NCBI GenBank assembly: GCA_963693305.1
Contig: OY855905.1
Span: 26,913,937 to 26,977,936 of the forward strand
Direction: 5' to 3'
Source: Meandrina meandrites
Lineage: Eukaryota > Cnidaria > Anthozoa > Scleractinia > Meandrinidae
DNA: 64,000 bases
How positions within the stretch are numbered: the first letter of the stretch is position 1; each line of letters begins with the position of its first letter. The notes beneath the pieces are model-generated. The model was not told the origin of the DNA and ran no database searches. It saw only the letters and a program-made list of their open reading frames with translations. Positions 33,301 to 39,510 of this stretch are shown piece after piece. Both the position numbers and the translations under genes were made by a program.

Positions 33301-35881
33301 CCTCCACTCTGCAAGTTCTTTCTGTATTTCACAAAACTGCCTGACAAAGAACATAAGGCTTGCGATCGCATACGCCGATACGAAAGCACTTCATCAAATG
33401 AGTTTGAGAAAACTCTAAAACACTCATTGTGAAAAACCATACTGGCCGCTCACTAAATGAAATACAGGATTTCGTACCTCTCTTGTGTGCTCCAGGCTCT
33501 GTGAGACTGGAACTCGTTTCGTGTTAAAGTGATTTTGCTGTTGTAACTATAGAAAACATTTTTTATCATCTTGTTTCAAGCTACTCTGCTCTACGTAACA
33601 TACTGACGCTTGCTGCGGATCGTATGGACCAATTCAAAGTAGTGGTGAGTGAACGCGATTGGCTTTGACTTCAACCAGATGCAAAAATACTCGAGACACT
33701 TACGCTGTTTTTCGCTATGTTGAAGCTCCCACGAAAAATAAACCTTAGTCCAAACTCATCTGATCAATATTGGCTTTGTGTTACCTAGTTCCTAGTAGGC
33801 TTCAAAAAGTACGCCGCGCGGTCAATTCGTTTCGGATCGGTCACGTGATGCTAAAAGATTATGATGGCTATTTTTTAGAGGAGTGTCTCGTCAGTTTAGC
33901 ATACGTGACCGTGCACCGGATTACGTATTTTAAAGATTATCCGTGTAACGGATAAAAACATACGGATTGTTAACTGACCAGTTAGCCTGCGTAGCTGTTG
34001 GTTTTGTTGGGGTTAACGCGCTCGCGAGTACGCGGCGAAGAAGTGACAACGAGCAGGTTAACCCCAACAAAACCGCCAGCTGCTCAGCAGGCTGCTGACC
34101 TGTTACATCTACAGTCATAGATGTTCATTCCTTTGTTTGTTTGTTTTTTTATCTCGGCCGATAAGTTTTGATTGACTTTTCACAGAAATGTTTAGAAATG
34201 TTTGGCGAGTTTGGATACACCTTGCCGGTGAAAAGGCGAAATTACTTTTACGACACAGCAAACATTTCTCTAGCCGAGAGGTAAGTCAGTTAGTAGTTTA
34301 GGCAATAGATCAAGCTCGTAAACTTCCAGATTGCAAATACCGACCTAAAAGAACAACAGAACTACCTAACTACCCACCTACCTACCTACCTACCAACCTA
34401 CCTACCTACCTACCTACCTACCTACCTACCTACCTACCTACCTACCTACCTACCTACCTACCTACCTACCTACCTACCTACCTACCTACCTACCTACCAA
34501 CCTACCTACCTACCTACCTACCTACCTACCTACCTACCTACCTACCTACCTACCTACCTACCTACCTACCAAGTGAAACATACAGACCCCGCTTGCTTAA
34601 TGCTTGCATGTGAACCTAGTATTAAAATGGCCCTATTCCCTAGTTCATCGAAGTCTCACAGTAGCTCAGGAGTTAGAACATCTGACCATTTAACTGAGGC
34701 TCATATGTTGGATTTCAATTGTAGACTCATTTTGTGTGTGTGTTTTGTCACATGCTCCTGACAACAGAATTTACATTTCTTATCAATTTTATTCTTATTT
34801 ATTAGGAAACGTTTGGAGGTTCTTTTTGAAGACCTAGGTGTTCTTGGTAAGCAGGTAGTCCGCTAGTCTCCTTGTTTCCATACGCCCTGCTAGCGCTCCT
34901 TCGCAGCCGTTGTTTCGGCTCGTCACGCAACGCTTCTTCCCCAGGGGTGGAGAGAAGCGTTGCGTGACGACCCAAATAACGCCTGCAAGGGAGACAGGAG
35001 CTCAGACTGTACACTTGTTCTATACTTTTCAAAACAAACAAAATCATGGATGGACATAACGTTTATACTGAAGCATTTTGAGACAAAGGGCGTTCGCCTG
35101 TTGTAATTTTAAAAGGCCTAGTAGGCTTGTTGTTGTTATTCCCAAGAACCATTATCGAGTGGATTTTTTCCTGGTGCTGATGTTAAGTCTCTTTGTTTTG
35201 CCGTCTTTATACTAGATGAAAGACGTAGACAGTATCGAAAAGGGTTTAAAAGTAAACACGAGAAAGAAGAAGTGAATCCCGAAACAAGGTACAGGTTTTG
35301 ACATCTGTTTGTAGTTTGTATTTTCTTAGGTAAAAGTTTGTTTATGTGAGATTTTAAGGTGTTCCTTTTTGAGTTCTGGGGTCTTTCTTTTCAAGTAGGA
35401 GGTATTGGTTTTCGAGCGCTGGGATATTCGTTTTCGAATTTTCATCTATTTCGAGTTTTGGGGTCTTTGTTTTGAAGTTTCGAAGTTTTTGCTTTCGTGT
35501 TTTGGGGTCTTCGTTTTCGAGGTGTTTTGGGGTCTTCGTTTTCGAGTTTTGGGGTCTTTGTTTTCGAGTTTTAAGGTCTTCGTTTTCGAATTTTGGGGTC
35601 TTTGTTTTCGAATTTTGGGGGCTTTGGTTTCTAGTTTTGGGATATTCGTTTTCGAGTTTTTGGGTCTGTTTTCGAGTTTTAGGGTCTTTGTTTTCGAATT
35701 TTGAAGTCTTCGTTTTCGAGTTTTGGAATTTTTGTGTTTTTGTTGGGGGTGTTCGTATTACGAAGTCATGTGACCAATTGACCCAGCATCGCATCATGAC
35801 CTGTTGGGTTCTCTAGTTTATCCCTTTTATTTTTACAATCAACGTGCAACATTTTTTTATTTTAGTTCATGGGACTTTTAA
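361..35881 (+). CDS. PTCD3: PTCD3 / mS39, mitochondrial small ribosomal subunit PPR protein
   Basis: Pentatricopeptide-repeat protein of the mitochondrial small ribosomal subunit, where the family (PTCD3, mS39) binds near the mRNA entry site and supports mitochondrial translation. 31 coding exons: 361-431, 5378-5430, 5822-5864, 7266-7311, 13071-13139, 14198-14293, 14644-14707, 15426-15488, 16344-16441, 18043-18138, 19185-19246, 20006-20093, 22041-22101, 22371-22450, 23524-23572, 24021-24128, 25258-25344, 25729-25830, 26174-26202, 27363-27463, 29377-29458, 29766-29856, 30852-30934, 31228-31292, 32333-32401, 32993-33034, 33581-33644, 34186-34280, 34806-34846, 35216-35288, 35866-35881. Sum 2187 nt, 728 aa (vertebrate protein about 690). 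Residues 1-24 are Arg-rich without acidic residues, as in a mitochondrial presequence. Family landmarks: [25 protein letters not shown] (from 98), [12 protein letters not shown], a PPR-like unit near 257-303, [24 protein letters not shown]. An acidic Glu/Asp-rich stretch occupies about 202-233. Exons 1-3 are the least certain; the rest fit well. Confidence 0.93.
771..1431. repeat. Left subterminal array of ATATCATGATATTATCAAAAT-type units
   Basis: Degenerate tandem units mix TTTGATATTTTGATATATCA and ATGATATTATCAAAATCTCA with the spacer GAGAGAATCAAAATCTCAAG and AAGACTTTATCTCTGATAGG. The longer unit, about 110-120 bp, repeats three to four times from 1045. Many units contain the 12-bp palindrome ATATCATGATAT. 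Open reading frames here translate the satellite and are not genes. Confidence 0.85.
1425..1637 (+). pseudogene. C-terminal remnant of a KDZ-type transposase
   Basis: An open stretch of about 70 codons ends in TAA and reads [20 protein letters not shown], then [14 protein letters not shown] and FWFVNECFN. The order 'VNTE.CEQ.FRRLN.Y..LTRKM' followed by a short hydrophobic stretch resembles the C-terminal end of Kyakuja-Dileera-Zisupton transposases, from memory of the family. No upstream catalytic domain remains: the frame runs back into the satellite array. An internally deleted transposon is the simplest reading. Confidence 0.5.
1978..2250. repeat. Minisatellite, about 58-bp unit, five copies
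   Basis: Units contain ATATTCATGTGTAGTGTGCT, then TACGGCTCATGGATTAAAGA, then ACGAAAT. Five consecutive copies with single-base differences end where the right subterminal array begins. It is internal to the 743-2833 element. Confidence 0.85.
2251..2820. repeat. Right subterminal array of GATAATATCATGATAATATC units
   Basis: About eight units combine GATTTGATAATATCATGATA, ATATCAAAATATCA and CCATCGTGTTATCAAATATG. The array is built from the same palindromic words as the left array but arranged as a different unit. It ends at the right inverted terminus. Confidence 0.85.
2906..3393. mobile_element. 488-bp MITE with long inverted ends and 8-bp target duplication
   Basis: The left end reads CAGAAACTCATAAGGAGTTG and the right end, reversed, AGAAACCCATAAGGGTTG. 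Both continue with AAACGTGTAAC and, further in, AAGTACCATATTTGG. The direct repeat GCGCTCAC flanks it at 2898-2905 and 3394-3401. An 8-bp duplication fits the hAT superfamily, although the ends are not the canonical CAGGG type. Confidence 0.75.
4612..4738. mobile_element. 127-bp MITE, GTTGTGGTTCAA family, 6-bp target duplication
   Basis: Perfect inverted ends GTTGTGGTTCAATTTTATCC meet around a centre containing CCTTTGTTTTTGGTTATGGT. ATCTCT flanks both sides (4606-4611, 4739-4744). Other members in this window are at about 6490-6588, 13390-13532, 55030-55187 and 62905-63005. This copy is the best preserved. Confidence 0.85.
4815..4975 (-). mobile_element. tRNA-derived SINE, partial, diverged
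   Basis: On the minus strand the 5' part reads like a tRNA, with A box TGGTCTAATGG and a B-box-like GATTCAAGCCC. It is followed by body sequence CTTAGGCAAGACATG and CTGCCTCTCTCTGTCCC, shared with the SINE copy at 5047-5322. The 3' half is missing. Confidence 0.7.
5047..5322 (-). mobile_element. tRNA-derived SINE, full-length copy
   Basis: Read on the minus strand it starts GTGGGAGGCGCTGTGGCCTA. The A box is TGGCCTAATGG and the B box GGTTCGAGCCC (complement of 5258-5268). The body follows: GTTCTTAGGCAAGACACTTT, a ..CCACCCAGGTGTATAAAAT.. block, and a 3' end GGCCTGATGGGCCCCTAGGC. Pol III internal promoter elements are intact, about 40 bp apart. It lies in PTCD3 intron 1, 55 bp before exon 2. 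Confidence 0.92.
5952..6071. mobile_element. TA-type MITE of the CAGTTGAATCCC family, short copy
   Basis: Its start CAGTCGAATCCCAATAACTC and end TTATTAGGATTCAACTATA are inverted. The internal blocks CCTGGTCATTTTCTTACTA and GATCTCCCTTGAAAGTTTGA match the copies at 20779-20953 and 21025-21197. An internal deletion makes it about 55 bp shorter. Confidence 0.8.
6190..6408 (+). mobile_element. tRNA-derived SINE, 5'-truncated
   Basis: Same family as 5047-5322 but on the plus strand. It begins inside the B-box region (GGGGCACTGCGTTGTGTTCT) and keeps the full body and 3' end GGCCTGATGGGCCACTAGGC. The tRNA head is absent. It lies in PTCD3 intron 3. Confidence 0.9.
6490..6588. mobile_element. MITE fragment of the GTTGTGGTTCAA family
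   Basis: Contains the family centre GATTATCATAATCTGAAAC, AAAGGAAAATAAAAATCAAA, CTGGTTTGAAAAATTTTAAA and the right terminus TTAAACCGCAACAT. The left half is missing. Confidence 0.65.
6680..6934 (-). mobile_element. tRNA-derived SINE, diverged full-length copy
   Basis: The minus strand begins GTAGGAGTCATGGGTAATGG and keeps the family body (TTGTGTTCTTGGGCAACACT) and the 3' end GTCTGATGGGCCACTAGGCT. Both A and B boxes carry substitutions, so this copy is probably not transcribable by Pol III. Confidence 0.85.
7540..8113. repeat. Satellite array, left arm of a 4.7-kb inverted structure
   Basis: About ten units of roughly 56 bp contain TTAATTCCAACCTCTACGCC, TCTACGTTCTTTTCTACGCC and TCGACGGTTCTATTTC, each varying at one or two sites. 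The array ends with TCTACTTCTTCTACTGCTCT, which reappears inverted next to the right arm. It lies in PTCD3 intron 4. Confidence 0.95.
8585..10175. mobile_element. Inner palindromic element with CGCATACAAGTCG arms
   Basis: The left side has tandem TCGTTTCGCATACAAG words (8585-8640). The right side (10027-10170) has their reverse complements, CTTGTATGCGAAACGA and CGATGTATGCGAATCGA. Further in, about 160 bp at 8845-9005 (TTGTTTAAATGCTTTTCGCG ... CAAGGTGGCTAACTACGCC) is the inverse of 9890-10026. The loop between these arms has no convincing gene. The left side has about 195 bp between array and arm, while the right side has none. Confidence 0.75.
10240..11187. mobile_element. Harbinger-type MITE, 948 bp, TAA target duplication
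   Basis: Terminal inverted repeats GGGACGGACCATTAGAAAA sit at both ends, followed by G-rich/A-rich subterminal sequence. TAA flanks both sides (10237-10239, 11188-11190), the 3-bp TWA duplication typical of PIF/Harbinger. No transposase is present. A second palindromic unit is nested at 10535-10826. Confidence 0.85.
10535..10826. mobile_element. Foldback unit with GCCGAACGC arms and a GGTTAGCC core
   Basis: The left arm (GGGGTAATTTGCCGAACGCC, ending CAAAATCACCGAAACAAGC) is inverted at 10762-10826. Between the arms is a roughly palindromic run of CTAACCGGAGTG and its complement CACTCCGGTTAGCCT, several copies in all. The core words recur at 24.5, 28.3 and 55.9 kb. It lies entirely inside the Harbinger-type MITE. 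Confidence 0.75.
11553..12228. repeat. Satellite array, right arm of the 4.7-kb inverted structure
   Basis: About eleven units are the reverse complement of the 7540-8113 array (GGCGTAGAGGTTGGAATTAA, GAAATAGAACCGTCGAGGCG). It opens with AGAGCAGTAGAAGAAGTAGA, the inverse of the end of the left array. The last units are shortened, and from 12225 the sequence becomes A-rich without unit structure. Confidence 0.95.
12602..12615. promoter_or_regulatory. Perfect palindromic X-box (RFX-type) motif
   Basis: GTTACCATGGCAAC fits the RFX-factor X-box consensus on both half-sites. It is intronic in PTCD3, so any role would be as an enhancer or a chance match. Motif only. Confidence 0.35.
13390..13532. 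mobile_element. MITE of the GTTGTGGTTCAA family, diverged
   Basis: An inverted pair AATTTTTCAAACCAGTT / AACTGGTTTGAAAAAATTT surrounds ATTCATTATCATAATCTGGA. The right terminus TTTGAACTACAACAC is the family end. The left terminus is degraded. Confidence 0.65.
13600..13690. repeat. ATT/ATC-rich simple repeat
   Basis: Imperfect trinucleotide runs of TTATCATTATCATTTCATTA type, then TTATTATTA. Short frames across it are low-complexity artefacts. Confidence 0.8.
17180..17638. mobile_element. 459-bp MITE with GAGGGGGACRTTGGGG ends and TTGTAC duplication
   Basis: The left end is GAGGGGGACATTGGGGTTT and the right end inverted is GAGGGGGACGTTGGGGTTT. TTGTAC directly flanks both sides (17174-17179, 17639-17644), a clean 6-bp target duplication. 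The inside is rich in GCGGTATTGCGGTATTT words near both ends. It lies in PTCD3 intron 9. Confidence 0.9.
18177..19134. mobile_element. 0.96-kb DNA element, TACCGTATTTACTCCAATAAG family
   Basis: The left end TACCGTATTTACTCCAATAA and right end (inverted) TACCATATTTATTCGAACAA are both followed by reiterated GGGCAGCACTTATT words. The inner block GCGACAAAGAAATCTTTTCT is shared with the copy at 45627-46549. No open frame is preserved. It lies in PTCD3 intron 10. Confidence 0.85.
19279..19441. mobile_element. 163-bp MITE with CAGGGCTTTCAGTAAG ends
   Basis: Left CAGGGCTTTCAGTAAGGCTG and inverted right CAGGGCTCTCAGTAAGACTG form the ends. CAGGG termini suggest hAT, but no exact flanking duplication is visible. 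A related fragment begins near 5655 (CAGGGCTTTCAATGAGA). Confidence 0.7.
19690..19873. mobile_element. Probable MITE with imperfect inverted ends
   Basis: Left TTATAAGGGCCAATTGACAT corresponds, with several mismatches, to the inverted right end CTTAGGGGCGAATTAGATGG. The middle carries CATGCGACAAGTTTACGAC. The ends are approximate. Confidence 0.5.
20779..20953 (+). mobile_element. 175-bp TA-type MITE, CAGTTGAATCCC family, complete copy
   Basis: Ends CAGTTGAATCCCAATAACTC and (inverted) CAGTCAAATCCCGATAACTT are flanked by TA on both sides. The inside consists of variants of AACTCGAACC. Nested in the 20535-21727 element. Confidence 0.9.
21025..21197 (-). mobile_element. 173-bp TA-type MITE, CAGTTGAATCCC family, opposite orientation
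   Basis: Ends CAGTTGAATCCTGATAACTC and (inverted) CAGTTGAATCCCGATAACTC. The left flank is TA and the right flank has mutated to CA. It is the reverse-orientation partner of the copy 72 bp upstream. Confidence 0.9.
22501..23083. mobile_element. 583-bp piggyBac-like MITE with TTAA duplication
   Basis: The left end is CCCTATCCAGACC and the inverted right end CCCTATTCATACC. Both are flanked by TTAA (22497-22500, 23084-23087). A CCC start at a TTAA site is the piggyBac signature. Long G and C runs lie near both ends (from 22508; about 23003-23045). The inside carries a near X-box (22673-22686) and an AAGATGGCGGC word near 22855. Confidence 0.88.
24408..24832. mobile_element. Foldback unit with TGAGTCA arms and a CTAACCGCAAGC core
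   Basis: The left arm has TATGAGTCGTGAGTCAATGA and the right arm the inverted form, repeated TGACTCA with spacers (24773-24832). Between them is a tandem array (about 24485-24715) of a roughly 28-bp unit with CTAACCGCAAGCAAAC and CAGAGTGGAA. TGAGTCA is also the AP-1 consensus. It lies in PTCD3 intron 16. Confidence 0.7.
25415..25681. repeat. CAGA/GTCA tetranucleotide microsatellite
   Basis: An impure GACAGA tract (25430-25530) passes into (GTCA)n, which is essentially uninterrupted at about 25610-25681. It ends 47 bp before PTCD3 exon 18. Confidence 0.97.
26840..27230. repeat. Dispersed AACCAATCAAAAC repeat, copy 1
   Basis: Shares AACCAAAACCAAA, AATCACAAAGGACA, AAGCCAGTAAACAAATCAAA and a GAGAAAGTG.. 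stretch with 50995-51195. Similar words occur at 28985-29170. Boundaries are not clear, and it may be two adjacent copies in opposite orientation. Confidence 0.55.
27684..28105. repeat. Minisatellite, 32-bp unit in alternating 64-bp pairs, left block
   Basis: About 13 units of ACACCGAGAACAGCCTCGCC plus an ending that alternates between CACTCGCGCGTGT and CACACGCGCATGT. The unit is 32 bp, GC-rich and open in several frames on both strands, so it yields long apparent reading frames that are not genes. Confidence 0.95.
28107..28583. mobile_element. Foldback with GAGTGACTATTC ends and a GGTTAGCC core
   Basis: Left GAGTGACTATTCTGCACTCA, continuing GTTGATGTTGTGAGAC, is inverted at the right end with a single mismatch. 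The core 28210-28365 has about seven CACTCCGGTTAGCCTA variants and then GTTTGCTTGCGGTTAGC (28341-28357), which is exactly inverted at 24498-24514. A tRNA-like Pol III unit lies between core and right arm. Confidence 0.8.
28411..28490 (+). ncRNA. tRNA-like Pol III unit with T7 terminator
   Basis: A box TAGCCTAGTGG (28418-28428) and B box GGTTCAAATCC (28461-28471) match consensus at tRNA-like spacing. A run of seven T (28484-28490) follows. I could not fold a convincing D or anticodon stem, so this is a tRNA-derived SINE head or decayed tRNA rather than an intact tRNA gene. Confidence 0.5.
28583..28707. repeat. Minisatellite, right block (same 32-bp unit)
   Basis: About four diverged units (CACCGAGAACAGCCTCGCCA and variants) in the same orientation as 27684-28105. 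They end at the inverted terminus CATGTATTCCCAAACG. Confidence 0.9.
29493..29512. promoter_or_regulatory. Two perfect CRE palindromes 12 bp apart
   Basis: TGACGTCA occurs at 29493-29500 and again at 29505-29512, in PTCD3 intron 21, 35 bp after exon 21. Two CREB/ATF consensus sites about one helical turn apart are unlikely by chance in AT-rich DNA, but no function is shown. Confidence 0.45.
30363..30829. mobile_element. 467-bp DNA element with TACACTC ends
   Basis: Left TACACTCTTTTTTATAAAAA and inverted right TACACTCGTGTTTAAAAGAA form the ends. The subterminal words AAGAACGTTGAGGCTGAG and AAGAACGCTCAGCCTTG are inverted relatives. A related end is at about 9588 (TACACTCTAATAAGTTCTTA). Confidence 0.65.
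31345..32107. mobile_element. Mutator-like MITE, 77-bp inverted repeats, 9-bp duplication
   Basis: The inverted repeats begin TACCCTGCGAGCAGAGTCTT and run 77 bp with essentially no mismatch (31345-31421, 32031-32107). AGGAGTCAC flanks both sides exactly (31336-31344, 32108-32116). Long inverted repeats with a 9-bp duplication are the Mutator/MULE pattern. The 600-bp interior has no transposase. It lies in PTCD3 intron 24 and looks recent. Confidence 0.93.
33981..34100. repeat. 120-bp foldback
   Basis: GTTGGTTTTGTTGGGGTTAA is inverted as TTAACCCCAACAAAACC. The outer ends are GTTAGCCTGCGTAGCTG and, inverted, GTCAGCAGCCTGCTGAGCAG. A short MITE-like hairpin in PTCD3 intron 27. Confidence 0.7.
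34368..34571. repeat. (CCTA)n microsatellite, about 200 bp
   Basis: A near-pure tetranucleotide tract in PTCD3 intron 28, broken only by a few CCAA variants. Its length makes it a likely polymorphic marker. Confidence 0.98.
34870..34990. repeat. Imperfect foldback with CGTCACGCAACGCTTCT arms
   Basis: CGTCACGCAACGCTTCTTCC and its inverse GAGAAGCGTTGCGTGACG face each other across CCAGGGGTG. Outer arms (CTCCTTG.. / ..CAAGGGAG) are weaker. A MITE-like hairpin in PTCD3 intron 29. Confidence 0.65.
35360..35740. repeat. Minisatellite, about 22-bp GTTTTCGAGTTTTGGGGTCTT unit
   Basis: About 16 degenerate copies built on TTTTCGAGTTTTGGGGTCTT with variable length. It is open in several frames on both strands, so apparent proteins here are repeat translations. 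It lies in the last intron of PTCD3. Confidence 0.93.
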
Positions 35882-36114
35882 GAGATGCCATAAAGAGAAC
35901 CTGAGGTTGTCAGAACTGTAAAGAACACTGAGGAAAGACGAAAGCTGGGAAAGTTCGAAATACACGTTAACTTTATTTTCCAGCAGTTGTCGTGGAAATA
36001 TTGCATTAGAGTTCATCGCATTGTTTTCCGGTTTAGAGTAGTATTCTTTTTCTTGTTATTAGGCCTATACCAAATTGTTAAGGAAACTTGAAGGATAAGC
36101 AAGTAATCTGAGTC

Positions 36115-36346
36115 AGGTTGTTCAAAAGCCGATTAACACTAACTGAAGATTAAATGTTGATCAAGGTTTAATGTTTCTTGTTTAAAAGTGTTTTTCGTTG
36201 CTTCTGTTTTGTGGAGCTTGAAATTAGTCAACGTCAGAACTGGAGGATAGAAAAAAAAAACGGAAAACTTACTGACAAGTTATAAAACTAAAATCTAAAT
36301 CCACACTAATCCTGGATTTACTAAATCGTGTTTTGAACAGCCGGGC
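36115..36346. mobile_element. MITE copy 1, GTTGTTCAAAAGCCGATTAA family
   Basis: Starts AGGTTGTTCAAAAGCCGATT. The inverted right end is GCCCGGCTGTTCAAAACACG, followed by TTAGTAAATCCAGGATTAG. Internal blocks AGTGTTTTTCGTTGCTTCTG and AGTCAACGTCAGAACTG recur in copy 2. It lies just downstream of PTCD3, possibly within its 3' UTR. Confidence 0.75.
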
Positions 36347-36496
36347 ACTGGACCTAGAGTTACGGCCGAAGGGGGGAGGGGAGTTCGCCAAAAGTCGAGC
36401 GAAACTAGCAAAAGTTGGTGGCGAAAGGAAGAAAAAATGATCAGGAAATACAATCACAAACGTACATATCGTCTGATACTTTTCTTGGAGTCCAGG

Positions 36497-36731
36497 GCCG
36501 GGGTGTTCGAAAGCCGATTAACACTAACCCAGGAATAAAGGTTGATCGAGGGTTCAATTTCTTTTGTATAAAAGTGTTTAAATTACTTATGTTTTGTGGA
36601 GTTTGAGATTAGTCGACGTCAAAACTGTAAGACATAAAATAGAAACATAACATCTTGCTGAAAATTTAAAGACGAAAATCAAAATTCACGCTTATCCTGG
36701 ATTAGCTAATCGTGCTTTGAACAACCCGGCC
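36497..36731. mobile_element. MITE copy 2, same family and orientation as copy 1
   Basis: Starts GCCGGGGTGTTCGAAAGCCG. The inverted right end is GGCCGGGTTGTTCAAAGCAC, then GATTAGCTAATCCAGGATAA. It is better preserved at the termini than copy 1, and the two copies lie in the same direction 150 bp apart. Confidence 0.8.
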
Positions 36732-36949
36732 TGAGGACAAACATTCTATTGCTGTTTTGCTATCAGACTTGGCTTGGATTTGTTACGTATATACAGTAAA
36801 AACCCGCATATAAGAGCCTGCTATTCTAAGATAAATTCTTATATTGGGAAATTAAGGCTATTCTTAAACGGGTTCTTTTTTTTTAAGAAAAAAGGTGCTT
36901 ATCGCTGGTTGAATAATTTGTGCGCTCAATTCTTTATGTACTCGTACTT

Positions 36950-37135
36950 AGCCTCCTCCGCCGGCAACACTGCTGCTGAGGGAAGACTAGGGACCAGCGA
37001 AAAGGGAGTAAGCGAGAAAGACTAGGAACAAAACAAAGTGAATGAGAAAGACTACGAACGAAAGCGCCGCACGCATGTTTGTTCCTAGTCTTTCTCGTTC
37101 ACTCCCCTTTCGCTGGTCCCTAGTCTCCCCTCAGC
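36950..37135. repeat. Foldback of about 185 bp
   Basis: GACTAGGGACCAGCGAAAAG on the left is inverted as CTTTCGCTGGTCCCTAGTC on the right. Within it AGAAAGACTAGGAACAAA is inverted as TTTGTTCCTAGTCTTTCT. The centre is GCGCCGCACGCATG. An ATG microsatellite follows at 37140-37175. Confidence 0.8.
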
Positions 37136-37139
37136 AGCG

Positions 37140-39510
37140 TGTTAATGATGATATGATGATGATGATGATGACGATTCTTTATTTAAAATTTGCATATAAT
37201 TGTGTTTAAGTGACTGCAATCTAAACAAATACAAATCCTATTACCCTATTACTTTTTTATGCCGCAAGAAAACAAAACTGCACTTGTTGTTTGATTATGA
37301 ACTCTTAAGTGTTGACCGAAGATTTCAAATTTCAGACTAAAACGGCTTCCCTTGTAAAAGGGGTCTAAATAAACAAAAACGTAGCCTAACAGGTTCTTAC
37401 ATGCGGATTTTTTTCTGTAATTCGGATGCGACGCTGACTAATAAAGTTGCTGTTAGTTTTATTTCTATGTTGTTGTATCTGCTTTATTGATCACATCATT
37501 ATGTATTGAGAAATCGGTATTCACTTAGGGTGCGTTACTTTGAGATGATCCGGATCAGAACCAATGATCCAAGATCACTCGGTTCATGGTGCATCAAATG
37601 CTCAGAGCGGATTCATCGGTTCCTTTAATGCACCGGGACCTAAGTGATCCTAATCCGTAGTAAAGTTGACAATCTGTGGAGATGTACTGGAGAAAAAAAT
37701 ATATTTTATGCACGTGTTGCAATACGATGGTAACTAGAGTACACAGGACGTATTTTAGGACATTCAACGTACTTGACCCCCACATCATTATATATTGCGA
37801 AATGCTCAAGAAAGGATGTACGGATTGTATCGTGTTGTGATTCGCCGGCAACCTTAACTTTTAGGGCACTTACACATATTGACCTCGAGTTCATAAAACA
37901 CTGCGGCATTCTGTTAGCTTTAAAATGGCGTATTAAACTTAGAAAGTCGTGGGACTATACTTCAGAAAAAAAATTTCCCCGAGACGGTTGGCACTGCCCA
38001 ATTATAAAGTTGTTTGGATCACGCTACGAACTGACGGGGGCCGGAAAAATGGTAGGAGTTTTGGGCTGTTTTACGCATTCCGACCTCAAAACACAGGCGA
38101 ATCCGGTTTCGCGGTAAAGGCGCGGTGCAGGGGTCTGGAAAACACGGTATTCAAGGACATACGGACCATAGCCTACATATAATGGCACTGCGCGCAATTT
38201 CCCCCCCCCCCCCCCCCCCCTTCCCGTTATCGCTCCTGTGTCTTCGCCAGTAACGTACACTTTGGCTTTTGCGCGTAGAGATGCGGTTCTCTTTTTTTTC
38301 TTTTTTTTTTGCACCCCTCGAGAAAACTCCACCCCGGTTGGTTTTTGGAATGTCAGAATCCATCATTCAAATAACATTTGGCGTAAAGCGACACAATCTC
38401 GTCCCAGTGCCCGCGTTACCCTTAGCTTGTCCGCTGCACTGGGGGAAAGTGGACTGTGGGAACGAGATTGAGAGCGGATGCGCATCGAGTGAGCTCGAAC
38501 CCCATTCCAACCCTGCATTATAACATGCAACCTCATTCCCAGGGCTTTTCCCTTCTTCGTGGGGGCGGTATAAAATGAGTAACAAAATAATCCACATGAG
38601 AAAATTTATTTTCATTTCTAAATTAATTTAACACATCCTAACTAATAAGTCATTATTATTGTCCGGGTGATTGTAGAAACGGTTAAAGTTAAATATGAAA
38701 GAGATTCGCTTAAAAGATTAATAACAAATTTTAGATCTTTTGGGCAATCGTACAACGCCAGATGAAGACAGATTCAACCTCTGTTTTCGTTCAGTTAAAA
38801 ACGTTGCAACACATTTTCGTCCACACTTACCGTTTTCATTTGCTTCGAAACGATGGTGCTCTGACATAATCGCACACTAAAACGATACAGTTGTTTCAAC
38901 TTTCGAGCGCGTTTTTGAAAGTAGGCGAAAATTGCTAGGCCGGGTTTTAACCCGTACGAAGCATGTAAAACTAGTTGGAACAAAACCAGAAAGTCTCGTT
39001 TTGCTGCCCAAAACTGTAACTGTTTCCATTGCAAGGGAAAAAGGCCCTTGGACATCTCTCCAACGGCACCCTGGAGACTGACCTTTGTACGGAGGCGGCT
39101 CGTTGTAAGAAGCCGAGTTTGAAAAGAGTTAAGTGTATGGATCAGCCTACGGTCGGAACGAATAATCCTGACCATTGCAGAGAAGTAACCGTTAGTCAAG
39201 GTTCGACTGTAATTCCTTTAAAATGAATGCCCAAAAGACCCTGCAAGCCCGTTTGGTATGGTAAGACTGGAATCGAACAACATACATGTACATTGGATAT
39301 ACATATTCAGTCACATTCAGATCATTATGGGCCATTATTTGTTGCTTGTTGCTTGTTGTTGTTTGTTTTTTGTTTGTTTTTAATTACTAGCCTCGAGACA
39401 CGTTATTTTGGAGTATCCTTTCAACTCGCAACCAAACAAGAGACCAAGAGGCAGTTAGTTTTCCATTAGTTAATAAGTGATTTAAACAGGCTAGCAAAGC
39501 GCGAGTAATT
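37140..39510. other. Intergenic region between the PTCD3 and MOGS 3' ends
   Basis: I see no gene in this stretch. It holds a short (ATG)n tract (37140-37175), a C run at 38198-38220, a T-rich stretch at 38290-38312, and a small hairpin with TCTCGTCCCAGT arms at 38395-38470. A repeat start CAGTCGAACCTTGACTAACG on the minus strand, near 39210, reads through to about 38800 as an open frame. ATTAAA on the minus strand near 39384 could be the MOGS poly(A) signal. Confidence 0.5.

Noticed and set aside
35354..35816. Frames of 99-147 codons ([12 protein letters not shown] and [10 protein letters not shown] types)
   Set aside because: Both strands of a 22-bp minisatellite in the last PTCD3 intron give long frames by periodicity alone.
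38795..39199. 134-codon frame on the minus strand
   Set aside because: It begins next to a MITE-like terminus CAGTCGAACCTTGACTAACG and lacks splice signals or a recognisable domain. Most likely a repeat reading through.
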